DNA from: an uncultured Pseudanabaenaceae cyanobacterium
Lineage (GTDB): Bacteria; Cyanobacteriota; Cyanobacteriia; PCC-9006; JAAUQQ01
Length of the DNA: 25,564 nucleotides
Assembly: GCA_938015405.1 (NCBI GenBank)
Contig: CALLPZ010000418.1
Coordinates: forward strand, 1 to 25,564
Direction: 5' to 3'
Each line of letters begins with the position of its first letter. Within the stretch, counting starts at the first letter, position 1. The notes under the pieces are model-generated. The model was given only the letters and a program-made list of their open reading frames with translations, was not told the origin of the DNA and made no database searches. The position numbers and the translations under genes are program-made. This document shows positions 1 through 7,329 of the stretch, one piece after another.

Positions 1-122
1 ATTGGCTTGACAGGAGCCGTTTGCCACCCTCATGGTGAATGAGGCTCTATTGGCCATTGGAGGTTGCAGTGATTGACTTTGAGTGAATGACTGCTGCCTA
101 GCTTCTTGGAGTTATCCTCTGT

Positions 123-692
123 TTGCTTGAGGGCTTAGAAACCTTGTCGGATCAACCATCTTCTAGTCGTGGTGAGCCTCAGGCTCTAGGCAATAGCCCA
201 ACTCCCAATTATTACGAGCTTTTGGGCGTTGGCCCCGGGGATACTCCTCAGCGCTTGCGCCAAGCCCATCGAGACTTGAGTAAGCTCTATCACCCAGACA
301 CAACGCGTTTTCCTGCGGAAGAGGCTCGCCTGCGTTTTGAGCAGGTACAAACGGCCTATGAAGTCTTGAGCGATCGCGCCCAGCGTCTCCAATACGATCT
401 CAAATTGGGCATCATCAGTCCGCCTAAACCCATGATGCCCCAGCGTCCAAAATTGGCTGAGGTATCTTCGTCTGCCTACCTTTCAGCTGAGGATCGGCCT
501 CTGTCCTCGGGGGAGCTCTTTGCGATCTTTATTCTGGGTGTGACCTTTTTGGGGTGTTTATTGCTGGCTCTGGTCTTGGGTCTAGCTAGGGGGGAAGCAT
601 TGATGCCGACTCCAAGCTGGCAAACTGCGGTGCCCTCTGCACTCGTTGAGATGGTGCCAGTGAGGTCTGGCTGGGCTCTTCAACGGTTCTAA
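123..692 (+). CDS. J-domain protein with C-terminal membrane anchor
   Basis: A 189-residue protein with a J domain at about residues 29-95, including the diagnostic HPD triad at 57-59 (context KLYHPDTTRF). J domains stimulate the ATPase of DnaK/Hsp70 partners. There is no Gly/Phe region, zinc-finger or substrate-binding C-terminal domain as in full DnaJ. Instead one hydrophobic segment lies at about 130-155, so it probably tethers a DnaK partner to a membrane (inference). The start is TTG at 123: the frame opens only at 102, no ATG precedes the J domain, and GGAG at 108-111 is a weak ribosome-binding site. A DUF3143 gene follows 118 bp downstream on the same strand, a pairing I recall from other cyanobacteria. 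The J domain is certain; which DnaK it serves is not visible. Confidence 0.88.
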   Translation: MLEGLETLSDQPSSSRGEPQALGNSPTPNYYELLGVGPGDTPQRLRQAHRDLSKLYHPDTTRFPAEEARLRFEQVQTAYEVLSDRAQRLQYDLKLGIISPPKPMMPQRPKLAEVSSSAYLSAEDRPLSSGELFAIFILGVTFLGCLLLALVLGLARGEALMPTPSWQTAVPSALVEMVPVRSGWALQRF

Positions 693-810
693 ATCCAATG
701 TGATTCCCATTACTAAGTTTTAAGGTCGGCCCCAAGGGATAGCATAAGAAAGATGGTGATTCTAGTTCTGACGGATCTGGATATCCATCAACCGTTCTAT
801 TTCCCAATTC

Positions 811-1083
811 ATGGCTCTACCCGATAGCGACGTCCCACTTTATAACCACACGCTGGCCAATATTGAAAGCTGGCTGCAAGGCCAAGGCTGCGAGCAAGAT
901 AGTAGCGATCGCAATGTTTGGCACCTGGTGCAACAAGGCTGGCGGGCTGAATTGGAGCTGGATGTTGAGAGAATTGTCGCGTCCTACGAAATGCTGGATG
1001 GCTCCCGTTCCAAGGTGCAGCGCTCTTTTCCCTATGCCCTCAGTCGCAAGGACTTGGAAGCCGCTATTTTTGCAGGCCCCTAA
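811..1083 (+). CDS. DUF3143 family protein
   Basis: A 90-residue soluble protein. I recognise the cyanobacterial DUF3143 pattern: an N-terminal PLYNHTLANIESWL segment, a central Trp/acidic segment (WRAELELDVE), and a C-terminal RSFPYALSRKDLEAAIFAGP end. Function is unknown. There is no signal peptide or membrane segment. It follows the membrane-anchored J-domain gene on the same strand and is closed by a hairpin terminator within 10 bp of its stop, so the two genes may form one transcript. The link to the J-domain protein rests on position only. Confidence 0.8.
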   Translation: MALPDSDVPLYNHTLANIESWLQGQGCEQDSSDRNVWHLVQQGWRAELELDVERIVASYEMLDGSRSKVQRSFPYALSRKDLEAAIFAGP

Positions 1084-1088
1084 ATAAA

Positions 1089-1118
1089 AATTCCCCAGGA
1101 CCTTGGCCTTGGGGAATT
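1089..1118. terminator. Bidirectional terminator between convergent genes
   Basis: AATTCCCC at 1089-1096 pairs with GGGGAATT at 1111-1118, and AGG/CCTT extends the stem with a bulge. On the minus strand it is followed by a T-run (complement of 1084-1090), so it suits the minus-strand gene ending at 1144. The plus-strand gene ending at 1083 would also read into it. Confidence 0.75.
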
Positions 1119-1143
1119 ATCGTTTGGGCTGATGGCTTGAGCG

Positions 1144-1686
1144 TCAGGCTAATTCTTGGAATTTTAGTGCCTGTTGGAGAGAAAGGATTTCATCGCGGTG
1201 GGCTGAAATTGACAATAGGCTCTTGATATTGCCATCTAGATCCGGCGATGCTTCAGGCTCCAAAACTCGATAGGAGACTTCCTCTAGTCGGCCAGCGCGC
1301 TGCCAGTAAAAGGAGCCCGCTGCCGGTGCAAAGAGCATGACGGCAAACCATGAGGGCCCCACGGCTGGCACGGCCAGCAGCATGACGAGGGAGAGGCAAA
1401 AGAGACCAATAGAGGCCAAAAAGGATAGGAGAATTGCTAGGGGGAGACTGGGCTGAACAAATCCTTCCCAGGTGATGATTTCTCGCTCCCGGTCGAGGGA
1501 CTTTAAGGAATAAGCGCGATCGTCAAAATATTGACGTAAATCTTGCTCTAAAGCTTCAACTGCCTTGGGATATCCCATTCTTTCTACAACGGTGCGGTCC
1601 TTGACCGAGGCTCGAATAAAGAACCATAGCCCTATGAGCATCAATAGGGTGAGAAAGAAGGTCGAAAGCAGCGTAGTCCTGTCCAT
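1144..1686 (-). CDS. Cofactor assembly of complex C subunit B (CCB1-like)
   Basis: A 180-residue membrane protein resembling the CCB1 family, which in chloroplasts takes part in covalent attachment of haem c-i to cytochrome b6 during cytochrome b6f assembly. The N-terminus (MDRTTLLSTFFLTLLM, then FFIRASVKDRT) is a transmembrane helix followed by the Lys/Arg/Asp motif I associate with this family. Two more hydrophobic segments lie at about 78-105 and 112-128, with a soluble tail ending SAHRDEILSLQQ. I chose the ATG at 1686. The frame opens further upstream, to 1767, but those extra 27 residues look non-conserved. It is convergent with the DUF3143 gene and shares its terminator. The family assignment is from memory of sequence patterns. 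Confidence 0.68.
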   Translation of the reverse strand: MDRTTLLSTFFLTLLMLIGLWFFIRASVKDRTVVERMGYPKAVEALEQDLRQYFDDRAYSLKSLDREREIITWEGFVQPSLPLAILLSFLASIGLFCLSLVMLLAVPAVGPSWFAVMLFAPAAGSFYWQRAGRLEEVSYRVLEPEASPDLDGNIKSLLSISAHRDEILSLQQALKFQELA

Positions 1687-2097
1687 AGTCGAAATGTCGA
1701 TAGCGCTTGGGGAAGATTGGAAAGAGACTCGCAGCAGTAAGGCCGTATCCGAGTCGGCACCTGACAAATGTCGGGTTTGTTTTAGTGCCTTGCCCCCAAG
1801 ATATTACTTGTTCGAGATCTTTGCAGCCCTCACGGTTTTGAGTTGTACTCCTCAGAGCAACCCTAAATCTCTCGAAGTTAAAAGAGATTAGTGGTTATGG
1901 GACTTGCAGTCGTCACAGTCTGCATCAGTTGCAGAATTGGCTCTATCTCGACTGTGGAGGAGCTTAGATTGAGGTGAGGTGCATGGACAACCGCCTCTTT
2001 CGGTTAATCCGACCATTTTAGATTTTGAGGAACAGAATTTCCTCTGCAGTAATCGTCTTAGCTTGTTTGTAAGACTCAGTTCTGTCTGAATAGTGAA
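1687..2097. other. Intergenic stretch, no supported gene
   Basis: About 410 bp between the CCB1-like start and the padR terminator. It holds a short inverted repeat (AATCTCT near 1865 with AGAGATT near 1882) and random-looking open frames only. The promoter of the CCB1-like gene should lie here, but I see no convincing boxes. Confidence 0.6.
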
Positions 2098-2151
2098 AGG
2101 GAGCTGATTCAGGCCTATCTGCACCGTTGCGCTTGCCTAAATCAGCTCCCT
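2098..2151 (-). terminator. Long-stem terminator downstream of padR
   Basis: AGGGAGCTGATTCAGGC at 2098-2114 pairs with GCCTAAATCAGCTCCCT at 2135-2151: 17 bp with one mismatch and a 20-nt loop. It lies 29 bp beyond the padR stop. The trailing T-tract on the minus strand is short (TTTCACTATT), so it may also act as an RNA 3'-end stabiliser. Confidence 0.7.
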
Positions 2152-2179
2152 GGAGAGAAGCAGCTAATGAGCCGGGAAT

Positions 2180-2569
2180 TTAGCGAGCGATCGCCTGGGG
2201 CTGAATCGCTGCTGTGGGGTTAGCGCCCCCCTGTTGCAGGATGTAGTCCTGCCACAGTTGGGACATTTCCTCGCAGCGTTCGCGCCATTGTGCATCGATT
2301 TGATACATGCGACGGGGACGACCACGGCCCTCTACCTTCTTCCAGTAACCTGCGATGACGCCTTCGCCTTCGAGGAACTTAAGGGCGCTGTAGAGCACCG
2401 TGTCAGAAAGCCGATAGGTGGGGTAATCAGATTCCAGCAGCTGAATCAATTCAGTGCCATAGGAATCATGGTGAAGCAAAACAGTGAGAACGTAGCAGAC
2501 GGCCAGTTCTTTGTTGAGATAGTTCGGGGGGGGATTACGGAAAAAATCGTAAATGTCTTCGAATTTCAT
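2180..2569 (-). CDS. PadR family transcriptional regulator
   Basis: A 129-residue protein with a winged-helix PadR N-terminal domain at about 17-100. The family signature is visible: YVLTVLLHHDSYGTELIQLL, then a recognition-helix region LSDTVLYSALKFLEGEGVI, then the wing GRGRPRRMYQI. The helical C-terminal part that PadR proteins use for dimerisation is short here, ending in a Gln/Ala-rich tail. PadR proteins usually repress by binding operators near their own or adjacent promoters. The gene is last in a minus-strand run after the O-antigen ligase gene (270 bp gap) and is followed by a strong terminator. A perfect 14-bp palindrome in the gap (2804-2817) contains a HIP1 core, so it is weak evidence for an operator. 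The ligand and targets are not apparent. Confidence 0.88.
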   Translation of the reverse strand: MKFEDIYDFFRNPPPNYLNKELAVCYVLTVLLHHDSYGTELIQLLESDYPTYRLSDTVLYSALKFLEGEGVIAGYWKKVEGRGRPRRMYQIDAQWRERCEEMSQLWQDYILQQGGANPTAAIQPQAIAR

Positions 2570-2839
2570 GGGACTTTCTACATCAGGGCGATTGCTGGTA
2601 GCCAGAGAAACATTGCCCTTGTCACAGGTAGTAGAGGCTTACACACTGATGGCTGATAGACGACCGCCGTCTTGGAGAGGGGGGGATACCAAGAACGCAG
2701 GAGTAGGTGGGGTGTCATCAACGGGGTTCAGCTGAACGCTCCTCTCTCAGAAGCTTGATGGCAAAGCATCGTAGCCCATGGCAGTGGAGAGCTCAGGTTG
2801 AAGTGTGCGATCGCACAATGGCGATGGCAAAGAGCTCAA

Positions 2840-4270
2840 TCAGTCAGTTTTTAGCTGCGCTGTTAGGCCTAAATTAAGATTGCCCGCATCGGAAAGATAA
2901 ACTACTCCGAGAATTTGCGAGAGTATTATCCAGCCCAGCGCGTTTATACGGAAATCAAACAGTGGAATATCGAAGAAATGGAAGAAAACGGTGTTGAGAA
3001 AGGCAATTAAAGTTCCAAAAAAGAGATAACTATCTGCCGTATTGAGATGGAATTTAGCCCAAATTACTTCTATTCCGTGATAGAAAATCCAACCCACTAA
3101 CCCCAGTAATCCTCCGGTGATAAACCAGCCAGTTTCTGCTGACAGCATTAAAAATAAATTGTGAGGGTGCCCTAACCAGGTTGCCGTTTCTGCTTGATAC
3201 AGGTGACTGAAGTTGCGTAGACCCCAACCCGTGAGCGGTCTAGCATCGGCCATGTCCAGAGAAAATTGCCATTGGGTGATGCGTAGGGTGGCCAGAGGGC
3301 GATCGCTAAAGTTTTGATCCGTTAGGCGAGCCCAAAAAAATTCAGGAATGATTTGGCGCAAGGGTCCTTTGCCGATGGGTCCGAAGGCTGCCCAGAGGAT
3401 ACTGCCAGCAAACCCTAGAACTGCTGCTCCAAGCCAAGTCCAGCCCCAATAGATGGCCATCGCTAGCCCGGATAGCATGGCTAGCCCCCAGGCACTACGG
3501 GATTGGGTGAGGATCAAACCGATGAGGCAGAGTCCGATGAGTAGCGTCCAGAGGAGCAGCAGACGCGATCGCGGCCAGCTTGACAGCCAAGCGATGAATT
3601 GCGTTTCTTTTTCGCTAGATCTCGAGTTGGTAGTTGTGGGAGCAGTTGGGTCAGCATCCCTGGATTGGGCATTGGGCAATTGAGTGGCGGATGGTTCTGC
3701 AACCGCCTGAACTCTTGGCAAGACAACTGGCTGTGCAACTGTCTCTGGAGTTGGGGTGATATTGGAGGAGGACTTCCCTCGCTTGCTTCTAAAGCAGCTT
3801 CCCCAGAGCCCCAGAAGTAAGGCTAGGGCCATGTTTAAGTACAGCGCCAAGTTATTGGCATAGCCAAAGACTGATGCCATACGGCCAGGCGGAGTTCCGC
3901 CGGGGTTGGGAGGCCAGGGGATAGCTCCCGCAAGACCAGGTGGACTGGACCAGCCCAAGTACAGCTCTCCAAGGCCGATGATGGCGATAGGCGCTACGGT
4001 GAGGGCCACAATCGTAGCTGTTTGCTGGAGTTGTTTGGGTGAGGCAATGAGCTCTGCCTGGGTGGCCAGAAGCCAAAAGTAGGGCAGGAAGTGAGCGAGT
4101 CCTAGCCAGGCTTCGCCGGGTTGGTGAGCCATGGTGCAACTGATCATCATCAAAATGCTCAGCAGCAATAGCCCCCGATTGACGCCGCGTCTCTTGAGCG
4201 TTGTCCATCGGCTGCGAGTGGTTAGGGCGCTGCTCGCCACTAGCAGCAGTCCACCCAAAGCGGGCATCAT
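2840..4270 (-). CDS. O-antigen ligase family (Wzy/WaaL-like) membrane protein, 5' end probably displaced
   Basis: A 476-residue polytopic membrane protein of the Wzy_C/O-antigen ligase family, which polymerises or transfers surface polysaccharide at the periplasmic face. Family landmarks are PGEAWLGLAHFLPY (51-64), GGTPPGRMASVFGYANNLA (124-142), LTQSRSAWG (254-262) and a conserved late loop with GWGLRNF and GHPHNLF (367-373). A Ser/Pro/Thr-rich insert of about 60 residues (161-222) separates the two membrane halves and looks disordered. The ATG at 4270 falls inside a membrane segment: the same frame stays open to 4378 and encodes family-like sequence (RPWKLTQLGLL) with no ATG, GTG or TTG. The likely original start is ATG 4433 in the adjacent frame. 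The upstream YaaW-like gene is nearly contiguous, so co-transcription is likely. Confidence 0.82.
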   Translation of the reverse strand: MMPALGGLLLVASSALTTRSRWTTLKRRGVNRGLLLLSILMMISCTMAHQPGEAWLGLAHFLPYFWLLATQAELIASPKQLQQTATIVALTVAPIAIIGLGELYLGWSSPPGLAGAIPWPPNPGGTPPGRMASVFGYANNLALYLNMALALLLGLWGSCFRSKRGKSSSNITPTPETVAQPVVLPRVQAVAEPSATQLPNAQSRDADPTAPTTTNSRSSEKETQFIAWLSSWPRSRLLLLWTLLIGLCLIGLILTQSRSAWGLAMLSGLAMAIYWGWTWLGAAVLGFAGSILWAAFGPIGKGPLRQIIPEFFWARLTDQNFSDRPLATLRITQWQFSLDMADARPLTGWGLRNFSHLYQAETATWLGHPHNLFLMLSAETGWFITGGLLGLVGWIFYHGIEVIWAKFHLNTADSYLFFGTLIAFLNTVFFHFFDIPLFDFRINALGWIILSQILGVVYLSDAGNLNLGLTAQLKTD

Positions 4271-4433
4271 TGCCAGGGTGAGTAATCCAAGCTGGGTCAG
4301 CTTCCAGGGACGGTTTAGCTGGGGGATGGGATGGGTTTGCAGAATAGTTCGAGGAGGAAGTGAGTGAACTGAGTAGTTTCAGTGTTGGGATTGAGATGCT
4401 TTTCGCAGACCTTCGGTTATTGAGGTCTGCCAT
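4271..4433 (-). other. Out-of-frame 5' portion of the O-antigen ligase gene
   Basis: An ATG at 4433-4431 lies 3 nt past the TAG of the YaaW-like gene (4439-4437), a spacing typical of translational coupling. It begins MADLNNRRSAKSIS in a frame one base off the ligase. Removing one base from the five-G run at 4321-4325 would fuse this N-terminus to PQLNRPWKLTQLG and the ligase, giving a 530-residue protein. Either a natural frameshift or a one-base sequencing error fits. Confidence 0.6.
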
Positions 4434-4436
4434 TGC

Positions 4437-5309
4437 CTAGGCGACGTAGGCAGGGGCGATCGCTTCGCTACGACTGAGACGGATTTGGGCCAGCAGATAA
4501 ATGGCCGGAATCACACGGCTGTAGTTGGTTGCGATCGTGCGCCAACCCAAGTCCGCAGCAAACCAGGCCCATAGTGCAGGCCCCAGAAAGCCTAATGCTG
4601 TTCTGGCAGCGCCATAGCGAGCAGCACTGGCTGCCATTCCTCGTCCAGCCAGCTTCGCCATGGCGTAGCTCTGGAGTTTTGTAATGGCGCTGCCGCCTTG
4701 TTTTAAGGCCAGTTGTGCCAGCTGACGCCGGGCCAGTTGGCGAGCAAATTCTTGAGCGAGTTGTTTCAAGATTAGGGGGCGAAGGACTGCGCTCACGGCC
4801 ATTGCGCTACTCCCTTCTAGTATCAGGCGTAATGAGTCCCGCTTGAGGGTGTTACCCAAAGGACTGCCCTGGTCTGCGGGGCGAAGTTTCTGTTGGATGG
4901 CCTGTAATAGTTCAGCCTGTTCTCCCGCCGGGAGTTGCTTCCAGGTTTTTTGCACGAGATGGAGAAAGATCTCAGCTTCTAATTCATCGTTGCTGAGAGA
5001 ATCCCCTCCACCCGTGAGCGTTAAGTTGCCTAAATCTAATTTGAGGTAGTCGCTAGCTTGAAACAAAATATCTCGATAGGAGAGCCATTGGCTATCGCCA
5101 CAAAGCACGGTCATGCCATCGGCAGCCAGAAAGCGAAATCGCGTTTCGATCGCATCGAGCTGGTCTTCCCAGGGGAGACGTTTGATTTGCTCAGGGAGGG
5201 ATGTATTGACGTAGTCAAGGGGGTTGAACTTGGGACGAAATAGCAGCTCAATGAGGGCATGACGCTCATCTTCGTCAGCCAACATCAGGCCTTCTCTCAG
5301 ATCATCCAC
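4437..5309 (-). CDS. YaaW family (UPF0174) protein
   Basis: A 290-residue protein resembling E. coli YaaW (UPF0174), whose function is unknown. Shared patterns are the N-terminal Asp/Glu-rich helical part, the YRDILFQASDYLKL region, an acidic helix leading to FLHLVQKTWKQLPAGEQAELLQAI, and a Gly/Ala-rich hydrophobic C-terminal half ending RVIPAIYLLAQIRL. The C-terminal segments (about 225-275) could be membrane-associated. The start is GTG at 5309, with GGGAGG eight bases upstream and no better ATG. Its TAG stop lies 3 nt from an ATG that probably starts the O-antigen ligase gene, so the two are probably translationally coupled. That context hints at a cell-envelope role, but this is inference. 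Confidence 0.75.
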   Translation of the reverse strand: MDDLREGLMLADEDERHALIELLFRPKFNPLDYVNTSLPEQIKRLPWEDQLDAIETRFRFLAADGMTVLCGDSQWLSYRDILFQASDYLKLDLGNLTLTGGGDSLSNDELEAEIFLHLVQKTWKQLPAGEQAELLQAIQQKLRPADQGSPLGNTLKRDSLRLILEGSSAMAVSAVLRPLILKQLAQEFARQLARRQLAQLALKQGGSAITKLQSYAMAKLAGRGMAASAARYGAARTALGFLGPALWAWFAADLGWRTIATNYSRVIPAIYLLAQIRLSRSEAIAPAYVA

Positions 5310-5731
5310 CGTTGATTCCTCCCAGTTTGCTTATCTTGCTAGGAATACAGAGCAGCTTTGAGACTGCCTGTGCTTGCAAGTTCTCGCCTCTCCAGATTTC
5401 TCTGGGGTTGATGCTTGTATAGATACAAGAAAGTAATTGGCATGAAGCAGTTCCCGCTAATTCTACGAAAGCTTGGGACTCTGCTATGGAACTGATGCCA
5501 TTTCTCGCGGGGCGATCGCTTGGGTCTATATTAGCGGAGTGTTCCGTGCCCCATTGCACGTGATGGTTAGAACAACTCGTGAGGTGGAGGTGAGGTTGGA
5601 GGTCTTGACGAGGATGCTTGCCTTTTTCAATACATCCAAACGTAAGACTGCGTGAAGGGGGCTGCTAGCCTTTGATTTTAGATTGGTGGTTACGACTCGG
5701 TGATGGCGTTACGCAAACTAATTTCAGGCAC
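5310..5731. other. Intergenic stretch, no supported gene
   Basis: About 420 bp upstream of the YaaW-like gene. It contains the GGGAGG ribosome-binding site at 5318-5323, one HIP1 octamer near 5513, and only short frames with implausible composition. The promoter for the minus-strand run should be here. Confidence 0.6.
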
Positions 5732-5760
5732 TAAAAAGGGACTGCACTTGTGCAATCCCT
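5732..5760 (-). terminator. Terminator of the small basic protein gene
   Basis: AGGGACTGCA (5737-5746) pairs with TGCAATCCCT (5751-5760) around a CTTG loop. Read on the minus strand the stem is followed by TTTTTAG, a good intrinsic terminator 55 bp beyond the stop codon at 5816. Confidence 0.8.
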
Positions 5761-5815
5761 AGGACGGTAACTTCCCAAATTTTGGGTGCTACCTAAATGA
5801 TGAGAAGGATAGGAC

Positions 5816-6010
5816 TTAGCTATCAGTTGCACCGGTGTTGGTCGTGGTGGTGCTGTTTTCGTTCTCTTTCTCTTCAGTCTTATTCTCGTCCTGTTGAGAG
5901 TAGTTGCGGCGTCCTCCCGAACGGTTGCGTTGGTTACGCTTACGGAATTTGCGCGCATAGGCTTCATTGCGCAAAGCCTTTTCTTTCTTCAAATTGCGGC
6001 GTTTCGCCAT
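5816..6010 (-). CDS. Small basic conserved cyanobacterial protein
   Basis: A 64-residue protein in two parts. The N-terminal half is highly basic (MAKRRNLKKEKALRNEAYAR then KFRKRNQRNRSGGRR). The C-terminal half is a low-complexity acidic and Asn/Thr-rich tail (DENKTEEKENENSTTTTNTG). The MAKRRN-KKEKA-RN-AYAR-FRKR pattern resembles a small protein I have seen in many cyanobacteria without an assigned function. Arg/Lys density suggests nucleic-acid or ribosome contact, but no known fold is visible. GAGG lies five bases before the ATG and a clear terminator follows, so it is a single-gene transcript. The tail is the part most likely to vary between species. Confidence 0.75.
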   Translation of the reverse strand: MAKRRNLKKEKALRNEAYARKFRKRNQRNRSGGRRNYSQQDENKTEEKENENSTTTTNTGATDS

Positions 6011-6511
6011 ACTGACCTCGTCAATAGCGTGAATGCAGGTAGGCCCTTCGTGTCAAGGCCCGGATTCTCTAACATATCATGCAGGGCTCGGCTTCCGATA
6101 GTACAGCTATAAAGCTTGTTTCGCTCAGTTATGGCTGAGCTTTACGAGGGGTTTGGCAGGCTTGATTCGAGGCCATCCCAGTCTTGTTGAGAGCGCGATG
6201 GGCTTGGGCCCGTTCGTCTATTTTTGCTGCTGGTTTCAAAGGATGGGTGATGGAAGTCTTGGGTAGGACTTCATAACGTCGCGAAGGAGCGATGATGAAA
6301 ATAGATCGCCATGGTTCCCGATTCTAGAGCTGGCAAGCCATGTCACTTGTCTATGAGCCAGCTCTGATTAAACTTCCATACCCAAATAGCTTGTTCGAAT
6401 GGATGCTTTGGCTGTGGTGTTGTCTCAGGAAATTAAGTTAATGACGTTCGATGTCTTGTGAGCGATTGTTGGCCTGTACGCTAGCGCTTGAGGCTGTTCC
6501 GGAGCTGAATA
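6011..6511. other. Intergenic stretch, no supported gene
   Basis: About 500 bp between divergent small genes. The only structure I see is a small hairpin, GCTCAG at 6123-6128 with CTGAGC at 6135-6140 followed by TTT. No open frame here has convincing composition. Confidence 0.55.
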
Positions 6512-6796
6512 ATGGGCCTTGCTCGGCCATATGTGGCTTCGCGATTCAATGGCTTGTCTCCTGTCGCTACTGTGTCTTTAGCTATGCGTCGCTCCACCTT
6601 GCCCTTCGTTGTCATGCTTGGTTTGCTGTTTTTGGTGTTTGGCAGTGTGTTGCCCGACCCGGTGGGTCAATACAGTACGCAAATGCGAAATGCTACGAAT
6701 CAGTTTGTTACGGGACTTTTCCCTAAGCAGCGGCCTAGGCTCACGCCTAATGAACGTACGGAGCGACAGTTGGAAGAAGCGGAGAATCGTCAATAA
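6512..6796 (+). CDS. Small membrane protein, cyanobacterial conserved hypothetical
   Basis: A 94-residue protein with one hydrophobic helix (TLPFVVMLGLLFLVFGSVLP), followed by a soluble segment with VGQYSTQMRNATNQFVTGLFPK and a C-terminal motif LTPNERTERQLEEAE. The pattern of one helix, then a GLFP motif, then N-RTE--E resembles a small cyanobacterial family of unknown role. The ATG at 6512 has GGAG at 6501-6504, seven bases away. However, recalled family members begin at the equivalent of MRRSTLPF (ATG 6584), which has no ribosome-binding site. I kept the upstream start on that evidence, but residues 1-24 may not be translated. It stands alone with 500 bp of non-coding DNA on each side. Confidence 0.65.
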   Translation: MGLARPYVASRFNGLSPVATVSLAMRRSTLPFVVMLGLLFLVFGSVLPDPVGQYSTQMRNATNQFVTGLFPKQRPRLTPNERTERQLEEAENRQ

Positions 6797-7329
6797 TCTG
6801 GTTGGCTGGGCAAAGACTGGCTTCTTCCTCTAGCTATGTAGATGCTTGGAGCGTTTGAGAAGCTTGGAATAATGCTGGTTTCGACTGATGCGTTTGGACT
6901 AGGAAGCGGTGGCCAGAGACTGCTCCTTTCCCAGGGGGCTCAATGCGGGTTTTTCGATCGGGCTTGATGTTTCGAGCTTGGTGTCTTGAGCTTGGTGGCC
7001 CAGAGCATGGGGGCGATCGCCCTAACTTCTCTTTTGTTCATAAGGAACATCTTCTTTGGGGAGCTGGTCAATCTACCCAGAGATATTTCGCACAGAAGCA
7101 TTGTTCAAACGGCCTTATACGGCTGTTGGCGCTTACGGTATTTCCCGGTCAATGGGTGGCACATTCGTAACTTTGTAAGGGGCGTATCCATTCACAACAG
7201 TTACTGAATCTGCTGCTATCCTATGTAGGCGCTAAAGCGAATAGCCTTTTGATAATGGCTCAACCCTTGTCTTTATAGGGCTTTCGTAGTTTGCCCTGTT
7301 GCGTGCTGTACCCAAGAAACGGTTCAATC
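6797..7329. other. Intergenic stretch upstream of the amidase gene
   Basis: About 530 bp before the amidase start. It has one palindromic HIP1 site extended to GGGCGATCGCCC near 7012. Two overlapping open frames of about 75 codons (near 6943-7207) lack ribosome-binding sites and look random. I find no RNA gene I recognise. Confidence 0.55.

Noticed and set aside
1888..2124. 78-codon open frame on the minus strand
   Set aside because: It overlaps the long terminator stem, has no ribosome-binding site and its composition looks random.
2804..2817. Perfect 14-bp palindrome TGTGCGATCGCACA as a PadR operator
   Set aside because: Its core is the abundant HIP1 octamer, so a palindrome is expected by default; the extra flanking symmetry alone is weak.
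5302..5559. 85-codon open frame on the minus strand
   Set aside because: It overlaps the GTG start and ribosome-binding site of the YaaW-like gene and resembles nothing.
6943..7207. Two overlapping ~75-codon frames before the amidase gene
   Set aside because: Different frames over the same DNA, no ribosome-binding site, and no conserved pattern.
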